A DNA stretch of 64,000 nucleotides, taken from NCBI RefSeq assembly GCF_037113415.1, contig NZ_CP146608.1:1942501-2006500 (forward strand). Reading direction: 5' to 3'. The notes under the pieces are model-generated. The model was not told the origin of the DNA and searched no databases. It saw only the letters and a program-made list of their open reading frames with translations. How positions within the stretch are numbered: position 1 is the first letter of the stretch; the number at the start of each line of letters is the position of its first letter. Source of the DNA: Devosia sp. XK-2. Lineage in GTDB: Bacteria > Pseudomonadota > Alphaproteobacteria > Rhizobiales > Devosiaceae. A program made the position numbers and the translations under genes. This document shows positions 45,087-54,420 of the stretch, one piece after another.

Positions 45087-46330
45087 GCGCAGGACCGAGG
45101 AACTGGGCGGGCAATATCCAATTCGCCCCGCGCGCCGTCGACTACCCCCAAACGGTCGAACAATTGCAGCAGGTCGTGCGGTCCGCCGACAAGGTCCGCG
45201 TGCTGGGCTCAGGACATTCGTTCAACCGCATTGCCGATACCGATGGCACCCTCATCTCGCTGTCGCGGCTGGAGCGCCAACTCAGCATTGATCCGGCAGG
45301 CCGCTCCGTCACCGTGGACGGCGGCGCGACCTATGCCGACATCGCCCCTGCCCTGCATGCGGCCGGATTCGCGCTGCGCAATGTGGCCTCTCTCCCCAAT
45401 ATCACCGTGGCAGGCGCCGTCGTCACCGCCACCCACGGCTCCGGCGATGCCAACCAGAACCTTGCCGCGGCAGTGTCGGCGCTCAAGCTGGTGACGACGA
45501 ATGGCGACATTGTCACTTTTCGCCGCGGCGACGCCGACTTCAATGGCGCTGTCGTCAGTCTGGGGGCGCTGGGTGTTATCTGCGAATTGACGCTCGACAT
45601 CGTGCCCAGCTTCGAGGTCCGGCAGAACGTCTATCTGACCCTGCCTGTGGCCACGGCCACCGACAAATTCGAAGCCATCATGTCACGGGCCTATAGCGTC
45701 AGCCTGTTTACCCGCTGGCAGGGCGAAACCATCGATCAGATTTGGGTCAAGGCGCGTGCGGAAGCGGGCGAGCCGGCCGCTGAGGTTTTCGGCGCCACGG
45801 CGGCGACAACGCCCTGCCACCCTATTCCCGATATGGACGGGTCCAACTGCACCGGTCAGTTTGGCGTTACCGGTCCGTGGCACCAGCGCTTATTCCATTT
45901 CGCCATTGGCAATACCGCGTCTGCAGGTGCCGAATTGCAATCGGAATTCTTCGTCGCGCGCGCCGACGCACCTGCCGCCATTGCGGCCCTGCATGCCGCC
46001 CAGGATCGCTTCTCTGGGGCGCTGTTCATTTCCGAAATTCGCTCTGTGGCGGCCGACACCCTGTGGCTCAGCGCCGCCTACGAACAGGACACGATCGGGT
46101 TTCACTTCACCTGGCACCCGGAATGGGACGCCACGATAGCCGCCGTTCGTGCCGTGGAACAGGCCCTCGCCCCCTTCAATCCCCGTCCGCATTGGGCCAA
46201 GCTCTTCACCCTGCCCGCATCGGCCCTGGAGCAGCGTTTCCCACGCCTTTCCGATTTCCGCGCCCTGGCGATGCGTCTTGATCCGGCCGGCAAGTTCCGC
46301 AACCAATTCATTACCGATCATCTGTTCTGA
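45083..46330 (+). CDS. FAD-linked alditol/xylitol oxidase-like protein
   Basis: The 415-residue flavoenzyme is of the vanillyl-alcohol-oxidase family, close in size and layout to AldO (about 418 residues), which oxidises xylitol, sorbitol and other polyols at C1. KVRVLGSGHSFNRIADTDGT contains the His expected to bind FAD covalently (about residue 39). SLPNITVAGAVVTATHGSGD lies in the FAD domain, and the C-terminal ALAMRLDPAGKFRNQFITDHLF is the D-arabinono-lactone oxidase ending. No signal peptide is seen, so it is cytoplasmic. Confidence 0.88.
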   Translation: MSAGPRNWAGNIQFAPRAVDYPQTVEQLQQVVRSADKVRVLGSGHSFNRIADTDGTLISLSRLERQLSIDPAGRSVTVDGGATYADIAPALHAAGFALRNVASLPNITVAGAVVTATHGSGDANQNLAAAVSALKLVTTNGDIVTFRRGDADFNGAVVSLGALGVICELTLDIVPSFEVRQNVYLTLPVATATDKFEAIMSRAYSVSLFTRWQGETIDQIWVKARAEAGEPAAEVFGATAATTPCHPIPDMDGSNCTGQFGVTGPWHQRLFHFAIGNTASAGAELQSEFFVARADAPAAIAALHAAQDRFSGALFISEIRSVAADTLWLSAAYEQDTIGFHFTWHPEWDATIAAVRAVEQALAPFNPRPHWAKLFTLPASALEQRFPRLSDFRALAMRLDPAGKFRNQFITDHLF

Positions 46331-46347
46331 AGGAACAATAGCCCCGG

Positions 46348-47274
46348 TTAGAGACCGCCGGCCTCCGCCGTAATGATGCTGCGCCCGAACACGCCCTGCG
46401 CTTTGGGAACCAGTCGAACCACCGAATAGCCGCGAGCCTCTAGCTCATCGAGGAAGCCGGGCAGCAGGTCGACTGTGCGCTGGTGGATATCGTGGAACAG
46501 GATGATACCGCTGCCACGCCCCTCCAGCCGGCCCAGAGCGCGATTGGCAACCGTCTGCGCGCTCTCCTGATAGTAGTCCTTACTGTCGATATCCACGTCG
46601 AGCACCACCATGTCGCCATGCAGCAGGCTGGTGCGCAAAAAGCCCGTCTGGGCCAGATAGGGAAACCGGAAGAATGGCGACAACTTCTCGGCCCCGCCCA
46701 GCGCCTCGGCCACGGCCGCTTCGCCGCGCACAATTTCATCCAGCGCCGCCTGGCGGGAGAGATTGGTCAGGTTCGCATGATCGAATGTGTGACTACCCAC
46801 CGTGTGCCCACGCGCGGCGACTTCCCGTGCCAGCGCCGGATTGGCCTGGGCGGCCGAGCCCAGCATCAGGAAGGTGGCCTTCACGCCATATCGATCCAGA
46901 GTATTGAGAATTTTCGGTGTTTTTCCAGCGCGCGGACCGTCGTCGAATGTCAGGATGACTTCCCCCGGCCGCAGGACAATATCACTCGTTGTGGCGACTT
47001 CCAGGGTGCGACCGGCCAGGCGGCCAACAGAAGAAAGGCGGTTCGGCATGGTCTGGTCGAGCCGGGCCGACGCGCTCTTCAGAACACTGCCCGTAACCGT
47101 CTCGTCACGCATAACGGCAGGACTGTTTGCCACCGAATTCTGGCTGATCGGCTTGGCGCACCCCGCCATGGTCAGCGCCAGCAGGCTCGAAGCCAAAAGA
47201 GCATGAAACAACCGCAAGACCGAACCCACCCGAAACCTTAAAGTGGGTCCACTTTTGCGATTTATGGTTAACAA
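46348..47274 (-). CDS. Polysaccharide deacetylase, predicted lipoprotein
   Basis: A 308-residue NodB-domain protein that removes N- or O-acetyl groups from cell-wall or surface glycans. The N-terminus carries a lipobox, LLALTMAGC at about residues 31-39, so it is probably anchored to a membrane on the periplasmic side. NodB motifs are present in order: ILTFDDGP (catalytic Asp), GSHTFDHANL (metal His), FFRFPYLAQ and ILFHDIH. No gene for its likely substrate is adjacent. It is convergent with the oxidase gene, only 17 bases away. Confidence 0.9.
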   Translation of the reverse strand: MLTINRKSGPTLRFRVGSVLRLFHALLASSLLALTMAGCAKPISQNSVANSPAVMRDETVTGSVLKSASARLDQTMPNRLSSVGRLAGRTLEVATTSDIVLRPGEVILTFDDGPRAGKTPKILNTLDRYGVKATFLMLGSAAQANPALAREVAARGHTVGSHTFDHANLTNLSRQAALDEIVRGEAAVAEALGGAEKLSPFFRFPYLAQTGFLRTSLLHGDMVVLDVDIDSKDYYQESAQTVANRALGRLEGRGSGIILFHDIHQRTVDLLPGFLDELEARGYSVVRLVPKAQGVFGRSIITAEAGGL

Positions 47275-47296
47275 ACCCCTCGCAATTGCTTAAGAT

Positions 47297-47761
47297 TTAC
47301 TTACCTGCCATAGATTTAGCTTTGCGCCCCAGAGTATCGAGCGCACTGAGGAAGGCGGATCGATCTGCCGGGCGGAAGCTGGCATTGTAGCCGGCAATTT
47401 CGCCGGTCTCGCGCAGGTGCTGCTTGAGATCTCGCATTGCCAGCGCCATACCGATGGAGGCCGTGGTAAAAGGCTTTCCGGTAAAGCCCAATACATGGCA
47501 GCCCTTGTCTATCGCCCGGCTGGCTAAAGGGATATCGGCCGTCAGCACAATGTCGTTCACCCGGGAATGGTCGACGATCCAGTCGTCGGCAGCATCGGCC
47601 CCGGCCGGGACGACGACAACCTGCACCATCGGATCACGCGATGGCCTGATACCGCCATTGCTGACGAAGGTAATGACAAGGCCGAGACGCTCGGCCACCT
47701 TCTTGGCCTCTTCCTTAACCGGGCAGGCGTCAGCGTCGACGAATATGGCCGGGTCAGGCAT
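47297..47761 (-). CDS. YaiI/YqxD family protein (DUF188)
   Basis: The 154-residue protein belongs to a PIN-like family of unknown function found across bacteria. The N-terminal IFVDADACPVKEEAKKVAER carries the conserved acidic and Cys residues, followed by DDWIVDHSRVNDIVLTADIP and LAMRDLKQHLRE. ATG 47761 is preferred because it gives the family's usual start and overlaps the upstream stop by 8 bases; ATG 47773 is possible. A nuclease or RNA-related role has been guessed for the family but is unproven. Confidence 0.9.
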   Translation of the reverse strand: MPDPAIFVDADACPVKEEAKKVAERLGLVITFVSNGGIRPSRDPMVQVVVVPAGADAADDWIVDHSRVNDIVLTADIPLASRAIDKGCHVLGFTGKPFTTASIGMALAMRDLKQHLRETGEIAGYNASFRPADRSAFLSALDTLGRKAKSMAGK

Positions 47762-48305
47762 TGGCGATAGCATCCATCAAGAAATCCAGCCTTTTCGGCA
47801 CCGGCACCTTGGGCAATTCCAAAATACGATAGCCCGCCTCTTCATAGGCATCGCGCAAGGGTGCGTAAATGCGTTGGGCGTGCTCCCAACCTTCTATGCG
47901 CTCGGCATCGTCGCGGTAGATATCGCGCCAGGGCGGCGCGAAAAAAGCTACTGGATTATAGCGAAAAAGCGTCGCGGCCCTGGCGAAATGGGCCGTCTCC
48001 GCCAGATTCATGATCCGCCCATAGGCGATAAGGTCGGGAATGCCGCGATCACACAGGGCCATTCCCGCTCCGTCCAGCAAAGCCTCATGGGTCTGGATGT
48101 CGCGATCGAGCATCAATTCGGCGAAGCGCGCCGGATCGCGCCATTGCAGGGCCGGCCCGTCGATCGCCTTCTGAACCTGGATAACGGCACGAGCCGCCTC
48201 GCGTCCAATCCGCAGTCCGGATTGCCCGGCGGCATCGAGCAGGGCGGTCTTGCCTGCGCCGGGTGCGCCGGTGAGCACAAAAAGCCTGTCTGAATCTGCC
48301 ATCAT
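47754..48305 (-). CDS. AAA-type ATP/GTP-binding protein (small NTPase/kinase-like)
   Basis: The 183-residue P-loop protein has Walker A LFVLTGAPGAGKTALLDAAG at the N-terminus and an internal LCDRGIPDLIAYGRI that resembles the Walker B/lid area of nucleoside- or metabolite-kinase-like AAA_28 proteins. I choose ATG 48305 with AAAGGA upstream; earlier in-frame codons are not conserved-looking. It overlaps the DUF188 gene. The biological role is not known. Confidence 0.85.
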   Translation of the reverse strand: MMADSDRLFVLTGAPGAGKTALLDAAGQSGLRIGREAARAVIQVQKAIDGPALQWRDPARFAELMLDRDIQTHEALLDGAGMALCDRGIPDLIAYGRIMNLAETAHFARAATLFRYNPVAFFAPPWRDIYRDDAERIEGWEHAQRIYAPLRDAYEEAGYRILELPKVPVPKRLDFLMDAIANA

Positions 48306-48353
48306 TATTCGTCCTTTAGGAGAACGGCGACTATCGCCGCCGAGGAGAGAAAT

Positions 48354-48710
48354 TTGATTGGAACGATTGTTGAGCGCGCCGAATGGGCGGCGGCATCTGC
48401 CACGAATGGGGAATGGTGGGGGGAACTGGAGGGCGGGCCGTGTGGGGCCAATGTCAGCGTGATCTTCGTTCACGCCGAACGGCCAGGAGATGGGCCGCGA
48501 CTACACAGCCATCCCTACACGGAAACCTTTATTATCCGCAAGGGACGGGCCCTGTTTACGGTCGCAGACCATCAGTTCGAGGTCAGCGAAGGGCAGATCG
48601 TAATCTGCCCCGCCAATACGCCGCATAAATTCGCCAATATCGGCCCCGGCCCGCTCGAGCAGATCGACATTCACGAGGCCGGGACTTTCGAGACGCGATG
48701 GCTGGAATGA
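48354..48710 (+). CDS. Cupin-domain protein
   Basis: A 118-residue single-domain cupin. The first motif is GPRLHSHPYTETFIIRKGRA (His, His, Glu metal ligands, about residues 48-67) and the second is GQIVICPANTPHKFANIGPG (His, about 82-101). Such small cupins bind metal and act as sugar isomerases, dioxygenases or sensors. Start is TTG 48354 with GAGGAG 7 bases before it. It is divergent from the AAA gene. No specific function is suggested by context. Confidence 0.9.
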   Translation: MIGTIVERAEWAAASATNGEWWGELEGGPCGANVSVIFVHAERPGDGPRLHSHPYTETFIIRKGRALFTVADHQFEVSEGQIVICPANTPHKFANIGPGPLEQIDIHEAGTFETRWLE

Positions 48711-48821
48711 TCAGCCGATCGCACCGGTCGCAAGCGCCAGGCCCAATCCGGCCACAAGTGCCAGCGCGAAGGCCACCGCCAGCTTCCGGCGGTGGGGTGA
48801 CTGCATCATGATGCCAAGCAT
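48711..48821 (-). CDS. Small membrane protein (36 aa)
   Basis: A tiny gene encodes MLGIMMQSPHRRKLAVAFAL followed by ALVAGLGLALATGAIG. It has a short basic head (HRRK) and one glycine/alanine-rich membrane helix. AAAGGAC lies 7 bases before the ATG. It ends exactly beside the convergent cupin stop. The one-helix layout and good ribosome-binding site suggest a real single-pass peptide of unknown function, but at this length a chance frame is possible. Confidence 0.5.
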   Translation of the reverse strand: MLGIMMQSPHRRKLAVAFALALVAGLGLALATGAIG

Positions 48822-48847
48822 ATGAATGTCCTTTCGCCAAAGATCGC

Positions 48848-49975
48848 TCAATAAACGACGACGCTGCGAATGCTATCACCGGAATGCATCATCTCGAAGC
48901 CCTTGTTGATATCCTCAAGGCGCAGCGTGTGCGTGATCATCGGATCAATCTCGATCTTGCCATCGAGATACCAGTCGACAATTTTTGGCACATCGGTCCG
49001 GCCGCGCGCGCCACCAAAGGCCGTGCCCATCCAGGTGCGACCGGTTACCAATTGGAACGGGCGCGTGGATATTTCCTGGCCTGCTCCAGCCACGCCGATG
49101 ACGACGGATTTGCCCCAGCCACGATGGCTCGCTTCCAGCGCCTGACGCATAACCTTGGTGTTACCGGTGCAGTCGAACGTATAGTCTGCGCCGCCGATCA
49201 GATCCCCACGCCGCTTGGTCAGGTTGATGAGATAGGGGACGATATCCTCACCGATCTCGGTGGGATTGACGAAATGGGTCATGCCGAAGCGCTCGCCCCA
49301 TTCCTTCTTGGCGTTGTTGAGGTCGACACCGATGATCATGTCAGCGCCGGCCAGGCGCAGGCCCTGGATGACATTGAGTCCGATACCGCCCAGGCCGAAG
49401 ACAACCGCTGTCGCCCCCTCCTCCACCTTGGCCGTGTTGATCACCGCGCCAACGCCGGTGGTCACCCCGCAACCGACATAGCAGACCTTATCAAAGGCGG
49501 CCGCCGGATCGATCTTGGCCACCGCGATTTCGGGCAGCACGGTATAGTTCGAGAAGGTTGAGCAGCCCATATAGTGGAAGATCGGCTTGCCTTCGAAGGA
49601 AAAGCGCGAGGTCCCATCCGGCATCAGCCCCTGCCCCTGCGTCGCACGGATGGCGGTACAAAGATTGGTTTTGCGGCTGAGACAGGACGGACACTCGCGG
49701 CATTCCGGCGTGTAAAGCGGAATAACGTGATCGCCCTTTTTCACTGACGTCACTCCGGGCCCCACATCGACCACGACCCCAGCGCCCTCATGGCCCAGGA
49801 TCGCCGGGAAAAGGCCTTCAGGATCCGCGCCGCTGAGCGTGAAGTCATCCGTGTGACAAATGCCCGTAGCCTTGATTTCGATTAGCACCTCGCCCGCCTT
49901 GGGGCCCTCAAGGTCGACCTCCACGACTTCAAGTGGCTTGCCAGCAGCAAAGGCGACGGCGGCACGGGTTTTCAT
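48848..49975 (-). CDS. frmA: S-(hydroxymethyl)glutathione dehydrogenase / class III alcohol dehydrogenase
   Basis: A zinc enzyme that oxidises the formaldehyde-glutathione adduct and also reduces S-nitrosoglutathione. The 375 residues include the catalytic zinc ligands in [14 protein letters not shown] (Cys) and [13 protein letters not shown] (His), the structural zinc cluster in [18 protein letters not shown], and the NAD fold [23 protein letters not shown] 49975 with GGAGGAT upstream is the start; the frame extends 15 codons further without likeness. No S-formylglutathione hydrolase gene is adjacent. Confidence 0.95.
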   Translation of the reverse strand: MKTRAAVAFAAGKPLEVVEVDLEGPKAGEVLIEIKATGICHTDDFTLSGADPEGLFPAILGHEGAGVVVDVGPGVTSVKKGDHVIPLYTPECRECPSCLSRKTNLCTAIRATQGQGLMPDGTSRFSFEGKPIFHYMGCSTFSNYTVLPEIAVAKIDPAAAFDKVCYVGCGVTTGVGAVINTAKVEEGATAVVFGLGGIGLNVIQGLRLAGADMIIGVDLNNAKKEWGERFGMTHFVNPTEIGEDIVPYLINLTKRRGDLIGGADYTFDCTGNTKVMRQALEASHRGWGKSVVIGVAGAGQEISTRPFQLVTGRTWMGTAFGGARGRTDVPKIVDWYLDGKIEIDPMITHTLRLEDINKGFEMMHSGDSIRSVVVY

Positions 49976-50037
49976 GACTCTATCCTCCGGAATCTCGGTC
50001 CGGAAGATGGCACGCGCCAAAGCGCGCCCGCAACCGT

Positions 50038-50787
50038 CTAGCCGCTGCCTCCACCGCCAAGACTGAGCATCACATTGACCGCCGAAGCCAGGATGATCGT
50101 GTTGTAAAGGTGGGAGAAAACCAGATGATAGACCACCAGCCGGCGCATATTGCTGCTGGTTGTCTTGGTGTCGGACGTCGCCACCGACGTACCCACAGTA
50201 TAAGAAAAATACATGAAGTCAGCGCCATCGGGATCGCTGTCGCCCTGAAATTCCAGGCCACCCTCCACCTCGCCGTCCTCGCCCGTATCGGGCGCCTGGT
50301 AATATTCATAGGCATAATGCAGCGCGCCCATCGTCTGAACGGTGAACCAGCCCAGCAAGACAGACACGACGCTGGCCGCCACCTGCCAGGGATCGGGTTC
50401 CTGGCCGCCGCTCAGCGCCAGGAACAGGGAAACGATGGAGGCTACGACCACGATGAGGACGATGAGGAATATGCCCCCCGTAGGCGTGTCCTCCTCCTGC
50501 GCATGGTCTCGCAGGTAGTCGGCCGTCAGGTGCGGCAGTTTCAGATAGGTCGACAGCAGGAAGACCACGAACAGCACATTGCTGCCAATGCTGATCGCCA
50601 TGTTCGGCACAAGCCAGAAACCCAGCAACAGCGCCACCGCCCCCAATGCGAGGCTGACATAGAACGGCGCGTGACGCGGCATCAGGCGATCTATCGCCTT
50701 CTGCCGGAGCGGGTTGGGCGCCGCCTGCTTTCGCCTGGATTGGTGGCGCTTGCCGCCGCGGGTCGATTTAGCTGGTGCTCTTGCCAT
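50038..50787 (-). CDS. DUF1345 family membrane protein
   Basis: The 249-residue inner-membrane protein of unknown function has about five hydrophobic helices after a strongly basic N-terminal tail ([15 protein letters not shown]). The family hallmark appears in the C-terminal half: [13 protein letters not shown] and [20 protein letters not shown], then [20 protein letters not shown]. It ends in a glycine-rich GGGGSG. It stands alone between frmA and the xylFHG-like operon. Confidence 0.88.
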   Translation of the reverse strand: MARAPAKSTRGGKRHQSRRKQAAPNPLRQKAIDRLMPRHAPFYVSLALGAVALLLGFWLVPNMAISIGSNVLFVVFLLSTYLKLPHLTADYLRDHAQEEDTPTGGIFLIVLIVVVASIVSLFLALSGGQEPDPWQVAASVVSVLLGWFTVQTMGALHYAYEYYQAPDTGEDGEVEGGLEFQGDSDPDGADFMYFSYTVGTSVATSDTKTTSSNMRRLVVYHLVFSHLYNTIILASAVNVMLSLGGGGSG

Positions 50788-50838
50788 GGCTGCAAAATGT
50801 CATCGCCGGTTCCCCACCGGCAATGACGACAACGCCGC

Positions 50839-51621
50839 TCAGCCCGTTATGGCTCCCGGCCCCGGCTCGGCACCTGGCGGCACCTTGCCCATGATGATCA
50901 TGCCCAGCACTTCGTCCTTGGTGACATCGGAGGTTTTCGCCTGCCCCACCACCTGGCCGTTTTTCATCACCACGACCCGATCGGCGAGATCGAAGACGTC
51001 GTGAATGTCGTGGCTGATGAGAAAAATGCCGATCCCTTCGGATTTGAGCTGTTTGATCAGCTCGCCCACCTGCGCGGTCTCCTGCGGGCCAAGCGCCGCG
51101 GTCGGCTCATCCATGATGAGAATTCGGGCGTTGAAGAGAATAGCCCTGGCAATGGCCACGGATTGGCGCTGACCACCGGAAAGGGCCTTCACCGGCTCCT
51201 TGAAGCGACGGAAATTTGGGTTGAGCCGGCCCATCACTTCGCGTGCCTTGGACTCCATGGCAGCATCGTCCAGCGTTCCGAGCGATGTCACCATTTCGCG
51301 CCCCAGGAACAGATTGGCGGCGGCATCGACATTGTCGGCCACAGCAAGCTGCTGATAGATCGTTTCGATGCCATAAGCCTTGGCGTCGCGCGGATTGTTG
51401 ATCGTCGCGGTCTCGCCATTGATGCGGATTTCACCCGCATCGCGCTTATAGGCGCCCGAGAGGATCTTGATCAGCGTCGATTTGCCCGCGCCATTGTGGC
51501 CGAGCAGCCCCACGACCTCCCCGCTGCGCAGATCGATCGAAGCATGGTCGACCGCACGAATGCCGCCGAAGGAAATCGAGATATCGGTCATTTCGACCAG
51601 TGGCGTGCCGGTATCCAGCAT
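50839..51621 (-). CDS. xylG: Sugar ABC transporter ATPase, single-domain XylG/FrcA type
   Basis: A 260-residue ATPase with one nucleotide-binding domain; the E. coli XylG has two, but single-domain forms such as FrcA are common in rhizobia. Walker [21 protein letters not shown] is at about residue 42, the signature [17 protein letters not shown] at about 150, Walker [14 protein letters not shown] and the switch [12 protein letters not shown] follow. The start ATG 51621 has AGGAG upstream. It is the last gene of the operon. The sugar is inferred from the binding protein. Confidence 0.9.
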   Translation of the reverse strand: MLDTGTPLVEMTDISISFGGIRAVDHASIDLRSGEVVGLLGHNGAGKSTLIKILSGAYKRDAGEIRINGETATINNPRDAKAYGIETIYQQLAVADNVDAAANLFLGREMVTSLGTLDDAAMESKAREVMGRLNPNFRRFKEPVKALSGGQRQSVAIARAILFNARILIMDEPTAALGPQETAQVGELIKQLKSEGIGIFLISHDIHDVFDLADRVVVMKNGQVVGQAKTSDVTKDEVLGMIIMGKVPPGAEPGPGAITG

Positions 51622-51631
51622 AATGCAACTC

Positions 51632-52951
51632 CTAATGCTTGTTCCGGCGGTAGAGCGTGTCCAGCCACACCGCGAAGACCAGAACCACACCAACCACAAT
51701 GGATTGAAGCGGGCTATCAATGCCCATCAGCACCATGCCTGACTGCAGCGACTGCATGACCACCGCGCCCAGCAGCGCGCCGGCAATGGTGCCCACTCCG
51801 CCCGCCAGCGATGTGCCGCCGATAACGGCGGCCGCGATGACATAGAGCTCGTCAAGCGTGCCCAGCGCATTGGTCGCCGCATTGAGGCGCGCCGTCGAAA
51901 TGGCCGCCGCAATGGCACAGAGCGCGCCCATCAACATGAAGATTTTGACGGTGACCCAGCGCGTATTGATGCCCGCCAGTTCGGCCGCCTCGGGATTGCC
52001 TCCCATGGCATAGACATAGCGCCCGAACCGCGTCCGCGTGGCGAGGAAGGTCATGACGACCCCAACGCCAACCGCGATCAGCACCGGAATGGCGATCCCA
52101 TGGGAGATGAACAGGCCACCCTCGGGCACAGCAATTCCATTGGCTTCGGCGAAGTTTTCGGCGATGCGGACCGGCCAGGGATAGGCGTTGGCAACCCAGA
52201 CCGCGGCAATGGTCGCACCGCAGCCAAGCACGGCCAGGGAAACTTCGGCCCAAACCGGACGCTGCGGGAAATTGAAGCGCTGCCGCTGCAGCCGGCCAAA
52301 ATAGAGACCGACAATGATCGCGCCACAGGCGATGACGGCGACGACCCAGCTCCAGAGCGCCCCGATCGAACCGGTCGGGCCGCCTCCCATGAGCTGGAAA
52401 GTCGAATCCATCGGCGCCACGGTGCGCCCCGCGGTCACCCACCAGGCGGCGCCACGCCACACCAGATAACCGCCCAATGTAACGATAAAGGCGGGCACGC
52501 GCAGATAGGCGATGATCGTCCCCTGCAGCGCGCCAATACCGACACCGACAGCCAGGCCCGCGGCCAGCGACAGGACCCAGATCAATGGATGACCTAAGCC
52601 CAGGCCAAGCTGCACCGGCAGGATCTGCGTCTGCATGACGCCCATCACCATGCCGACCACGCCCAGAATGGAGCCGACCGAGAGGTCGATATTGCGGGTC
52701 ACGATGACCAGGACCATGCCCGTGACCATGACGGCAACCGAGGCCGTCTGGACCGACAGGTTCCACAGATTGCGCGGGGTCAGAAACAGACCACCGGAAA
52801 AGAAGTTGAAGCCCACCCAGATGATGGCAAGCGCACCGATCATGCCCAGGAGACGGGTATCGATCTCCGTGGCCATGAGAAAGCGCTGCAATGGATTTTG
52901 CACCATCTGACTCGGGTGTGTGGTGCTGGACATGGCGCGTTGCTCGGCCAT
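51632..52951 (-). CDS. xylH: Sugar ABC transporter permease, XylH/FrcC type
   Basis: A CUT2 permease of 439 residues with around ten to twelve hydrophobic helices. Conserved segments are [20 protein letters not shown] near residue 95 and [20 protein letters not shown] near residue 370. The gap between helices near residues 215-270 ([20 protein letters not shown]) is typical of XylH, which is larger than ribose permeases. ATG 52951 with GGGGGAAA upstream is the start. It follows xylF after a gap with a stem-loop and precedes xylG by 10 bases. Confidence 0.92.
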   Translation of the reverse strand: MAEQRAMSSTTHPSQMVQNPLQRFLMATEIDTRLLGMIGALAIIWVGFNFFSGGLFLTPRNLWNLSVQTASVAVMVTGMVLVIVTRNIDLSVGSILGVVGMVMGVMQTQILPVQLGLGLGHPLIWVLSLAAGLAVGVGIGALQGTIIAYLRVPAFIVTLGGYLVWRGAAWWVTAGRTVAPMDSTFQLMGGGPTGSIGALWSWVVAVIACGAIIVGLYFGRLQRQRFNFPQRPVWAEVSLAVLGCGATIAAVWVANAYPWPVRIAENFAEANGIAVPEGGLFISHGIAIPVLIAVGVGVVMTFLATRTRFGRYVYAMGGNPEAAELAGINTRWVTVKIFMLMGALCAIAAAISTARLNAATNALGTLDELYVIAAAVIGGTSLAGGVGTIAGALLGAVVMQSLQSGMVLMGIDSPLQSIVVGVVLVFAVWLDTLYRRNKH

Positions 52952-53102
52952 CAATTTCCCCCTGGGATCATCCGTCGCCTGCGGCAGGCGCCCGATGATC
53001 ACTGATCTTTCATGGTGGCATTGCCGAAACGAGGTGATGATCGTTTATCCGGAACGCCTGACAGACAGCGTCCCGCGGACGGGGCGCTGTCCGGTGAAAG
53101 AA

Positions 53103-53129
53103 GTGCCGCGGCGCATTGCGCCGCAGCAC
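53103..53129 (-). promoter_or_regulatory. Stem-loop between xylF and xylH
   Basis: GTGCCGCGGCGC (53103-53114) pairs with GCGCCGCAGCAC (53118-53129), a 12-bp stem with one G-U (minus-strand RNA) and a 3-base loop. It begins 28 bases after the xylF stop, the same place as the stem-loops after the other binding-protein genes. Confidence 0.7.
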
Positions 53130-53157
53130 CTCGTCACCAGTTTACGTCAAGACTGCA

Positions 53158-54192
53158 TCAGTTACACGCGGCAACCGAACCGGCGGCCACGCCCTGGCAG
53201 ACCACATCCTTGGACACCCAGCCAGCATCGATGACGACGTCCAGATTGTCCTTGGTAATGGCGACAGGAGCGATGAAGAAGGCGTTCATTTCCACGCCCT
53301 TCGGTCCGCCGGCAAACGGCACGACGCCGGTGACTTCGTTAAGGGCAGTACCGCCGGCCAGTTCGAGGGCCACTTCCGCGGCCTTCTTGCCCAGCTCACG
53401 AGCGTCCTTCCAGACCGAAACGGTCTGCGTACCCAGCGCAATACGGTTCAGCGCGGCATGGTCGCCGTCCTGACCCGAAACCGGCACCGCGCCAGCCAGG
53501 CCCTGAGCGGTCAGGGCCGCAATGGCGCCACCAGCCGTACCGTCATTGGAGGCGACCACAGCGTCGACTTCGTTATTATTGGCCGTGAGGAACTGTTCCA
53601 TATTGGCCTGGGCCACTTCCGGATTCCAGTTGTCGGTATAGGCTTCGCCTACATTCTTGATCGTGCCGGCGTCGATGCCGGCCTGAAGCACTTCCATCTG
53701 GCCTTCAAACAGGAAGTCGGCATTGGGGTCGGCCGAATTGCCCTTGATGAAGACATAATTGCCTTCGGGCTGGACTGCGGCGACTCCGGCGGCCTGGAGA
53801 CGGCCCACTTCCTTGTTGTCGAAGGTGAGATAGAAGGCATCGGGATTTTCGATCAGGCGGTCATAGCCGATCACCGGAATGCCTTCGGCGACGGCGGCGG
53901 CAACGGCCGGACCGACCGCTTCGCTGTCCTGCGCCAGAACGATGATGGCATCGGCACCCTGGCTGATCAGGCTTTCAATGTCGGTCAACTGCTTGGACGC
54001 AGACGACTGGGCGTCGGCCGAAATATACTGAGCGCCCGCCGCTTCGAGTACGGACTTGATAGCGGCTTCATCGGTTTTCCAACGCTCTTCCTGGAAGTTG
54101 TTCCAGGAAACGCCCACCACGATCTGATCCTGCGCAATTGCCGCGCCGCAAAGCACGGTCGATGCCAGCAGGACTGCTGCAAACTTGTTCAT
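53158..54192 (-). CDS. xylF: Sugar ABC transporter substrate-binding protein, XylF-like
   Basis: A 344-residue periplasmic receptor of the ribose/xylose family. A Sec signal covers residues 1-20 (ends CGAAIAQ). The mature start [20 protein letters not shown] resembles xylose-binding proteins, as do [20 protein letters not shown] (about 120) and [20 protein letters not shown] (about 265). D-xylose is the best guess; other pentoses or fructose are possible. ATG 54192 with GGGAGGA selects the start. It is the first gene of xylF-xylH-xylG and divergent from a ROK repressor. Confidence 0.9.
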   Translation of the reverse strand: MNKFAAVLLASTVLCGAAIAQDQIVVGVSWNNFQEERWKTDEAAIKSVLEAAGAQYISADAQSSASKQLTDIESLISQGADAIIVLAQDSEAVGPAVAAAVAEGIPVIGYDRLIENPDAFYLTFDNKEVGRLQAAGVAAVQPEGNYVFIKGNSADPNADFLFEGQMEVLQAGIDAGTIKNVGEAYTDNWNPEVAQANMEQFLTANNNEVDAVVASNDGTAGGAIAALTAQGLAGAVPVSGQDGDHAALNRIALGTQTVSVWKDARELGKKAAEVALELAGGTALNEVTGVVPFAGGPKGVEMNAFFIAPVAITKDNLDVVIDAGWVSKDVVCQGVAAGSVAACN

Positions 54193-54284
54193 ATCTGTCC
54201 TCCCTATGGGCAGCGTGCTGCCCGCAAAGCAAGTTGGCGCCTTGCCCTCAATCGGGCACCGCCTCCCTGCGCCCTGAGCATTAA

Positions 54285-54299
54285 TTTCATAGCTCGAAA
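54285..54299. promoter_or_regulatory. ROK operator candidate, copy 1
   Basis: TTTCATAGCTCGAAA, 93 bases upstream of xylF in the xylF/ROK divergent gap. It shares TTTC and GCTCGAA with the second site at 54339-54353 (11 of 15 bases identical) at a start-to-start distance of 54 bases. Confidence 0.5.
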
Positions 54300-54338
54300 A
54301 AAGACCTCGCATGTCATGCTGCGACGTGTCAACGTCAA

Positions 54339-54353
54339 TTTCGAGGCTCGAAG
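54339..54353. promoter_or_regulatory. ROK operator candidate, copy 2
   Basis: TTTCGAGGCTCGAAG contains the perfect palindrome TTCGAG-G-CTCGAA and lies 67 bases before the ROK gene start. Two related sites in a divergent gap suit a dimeric ROK repressor that controls both itself and the transporter. Confidence 0.55.
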
Positions 54354-54420
54354 AAATCCGCTATTTGCGCTAAGGCGCTGGGGATGCTGTTTTGCAGAGC
54401 AAGACTGGGGGGAAGGCCGC

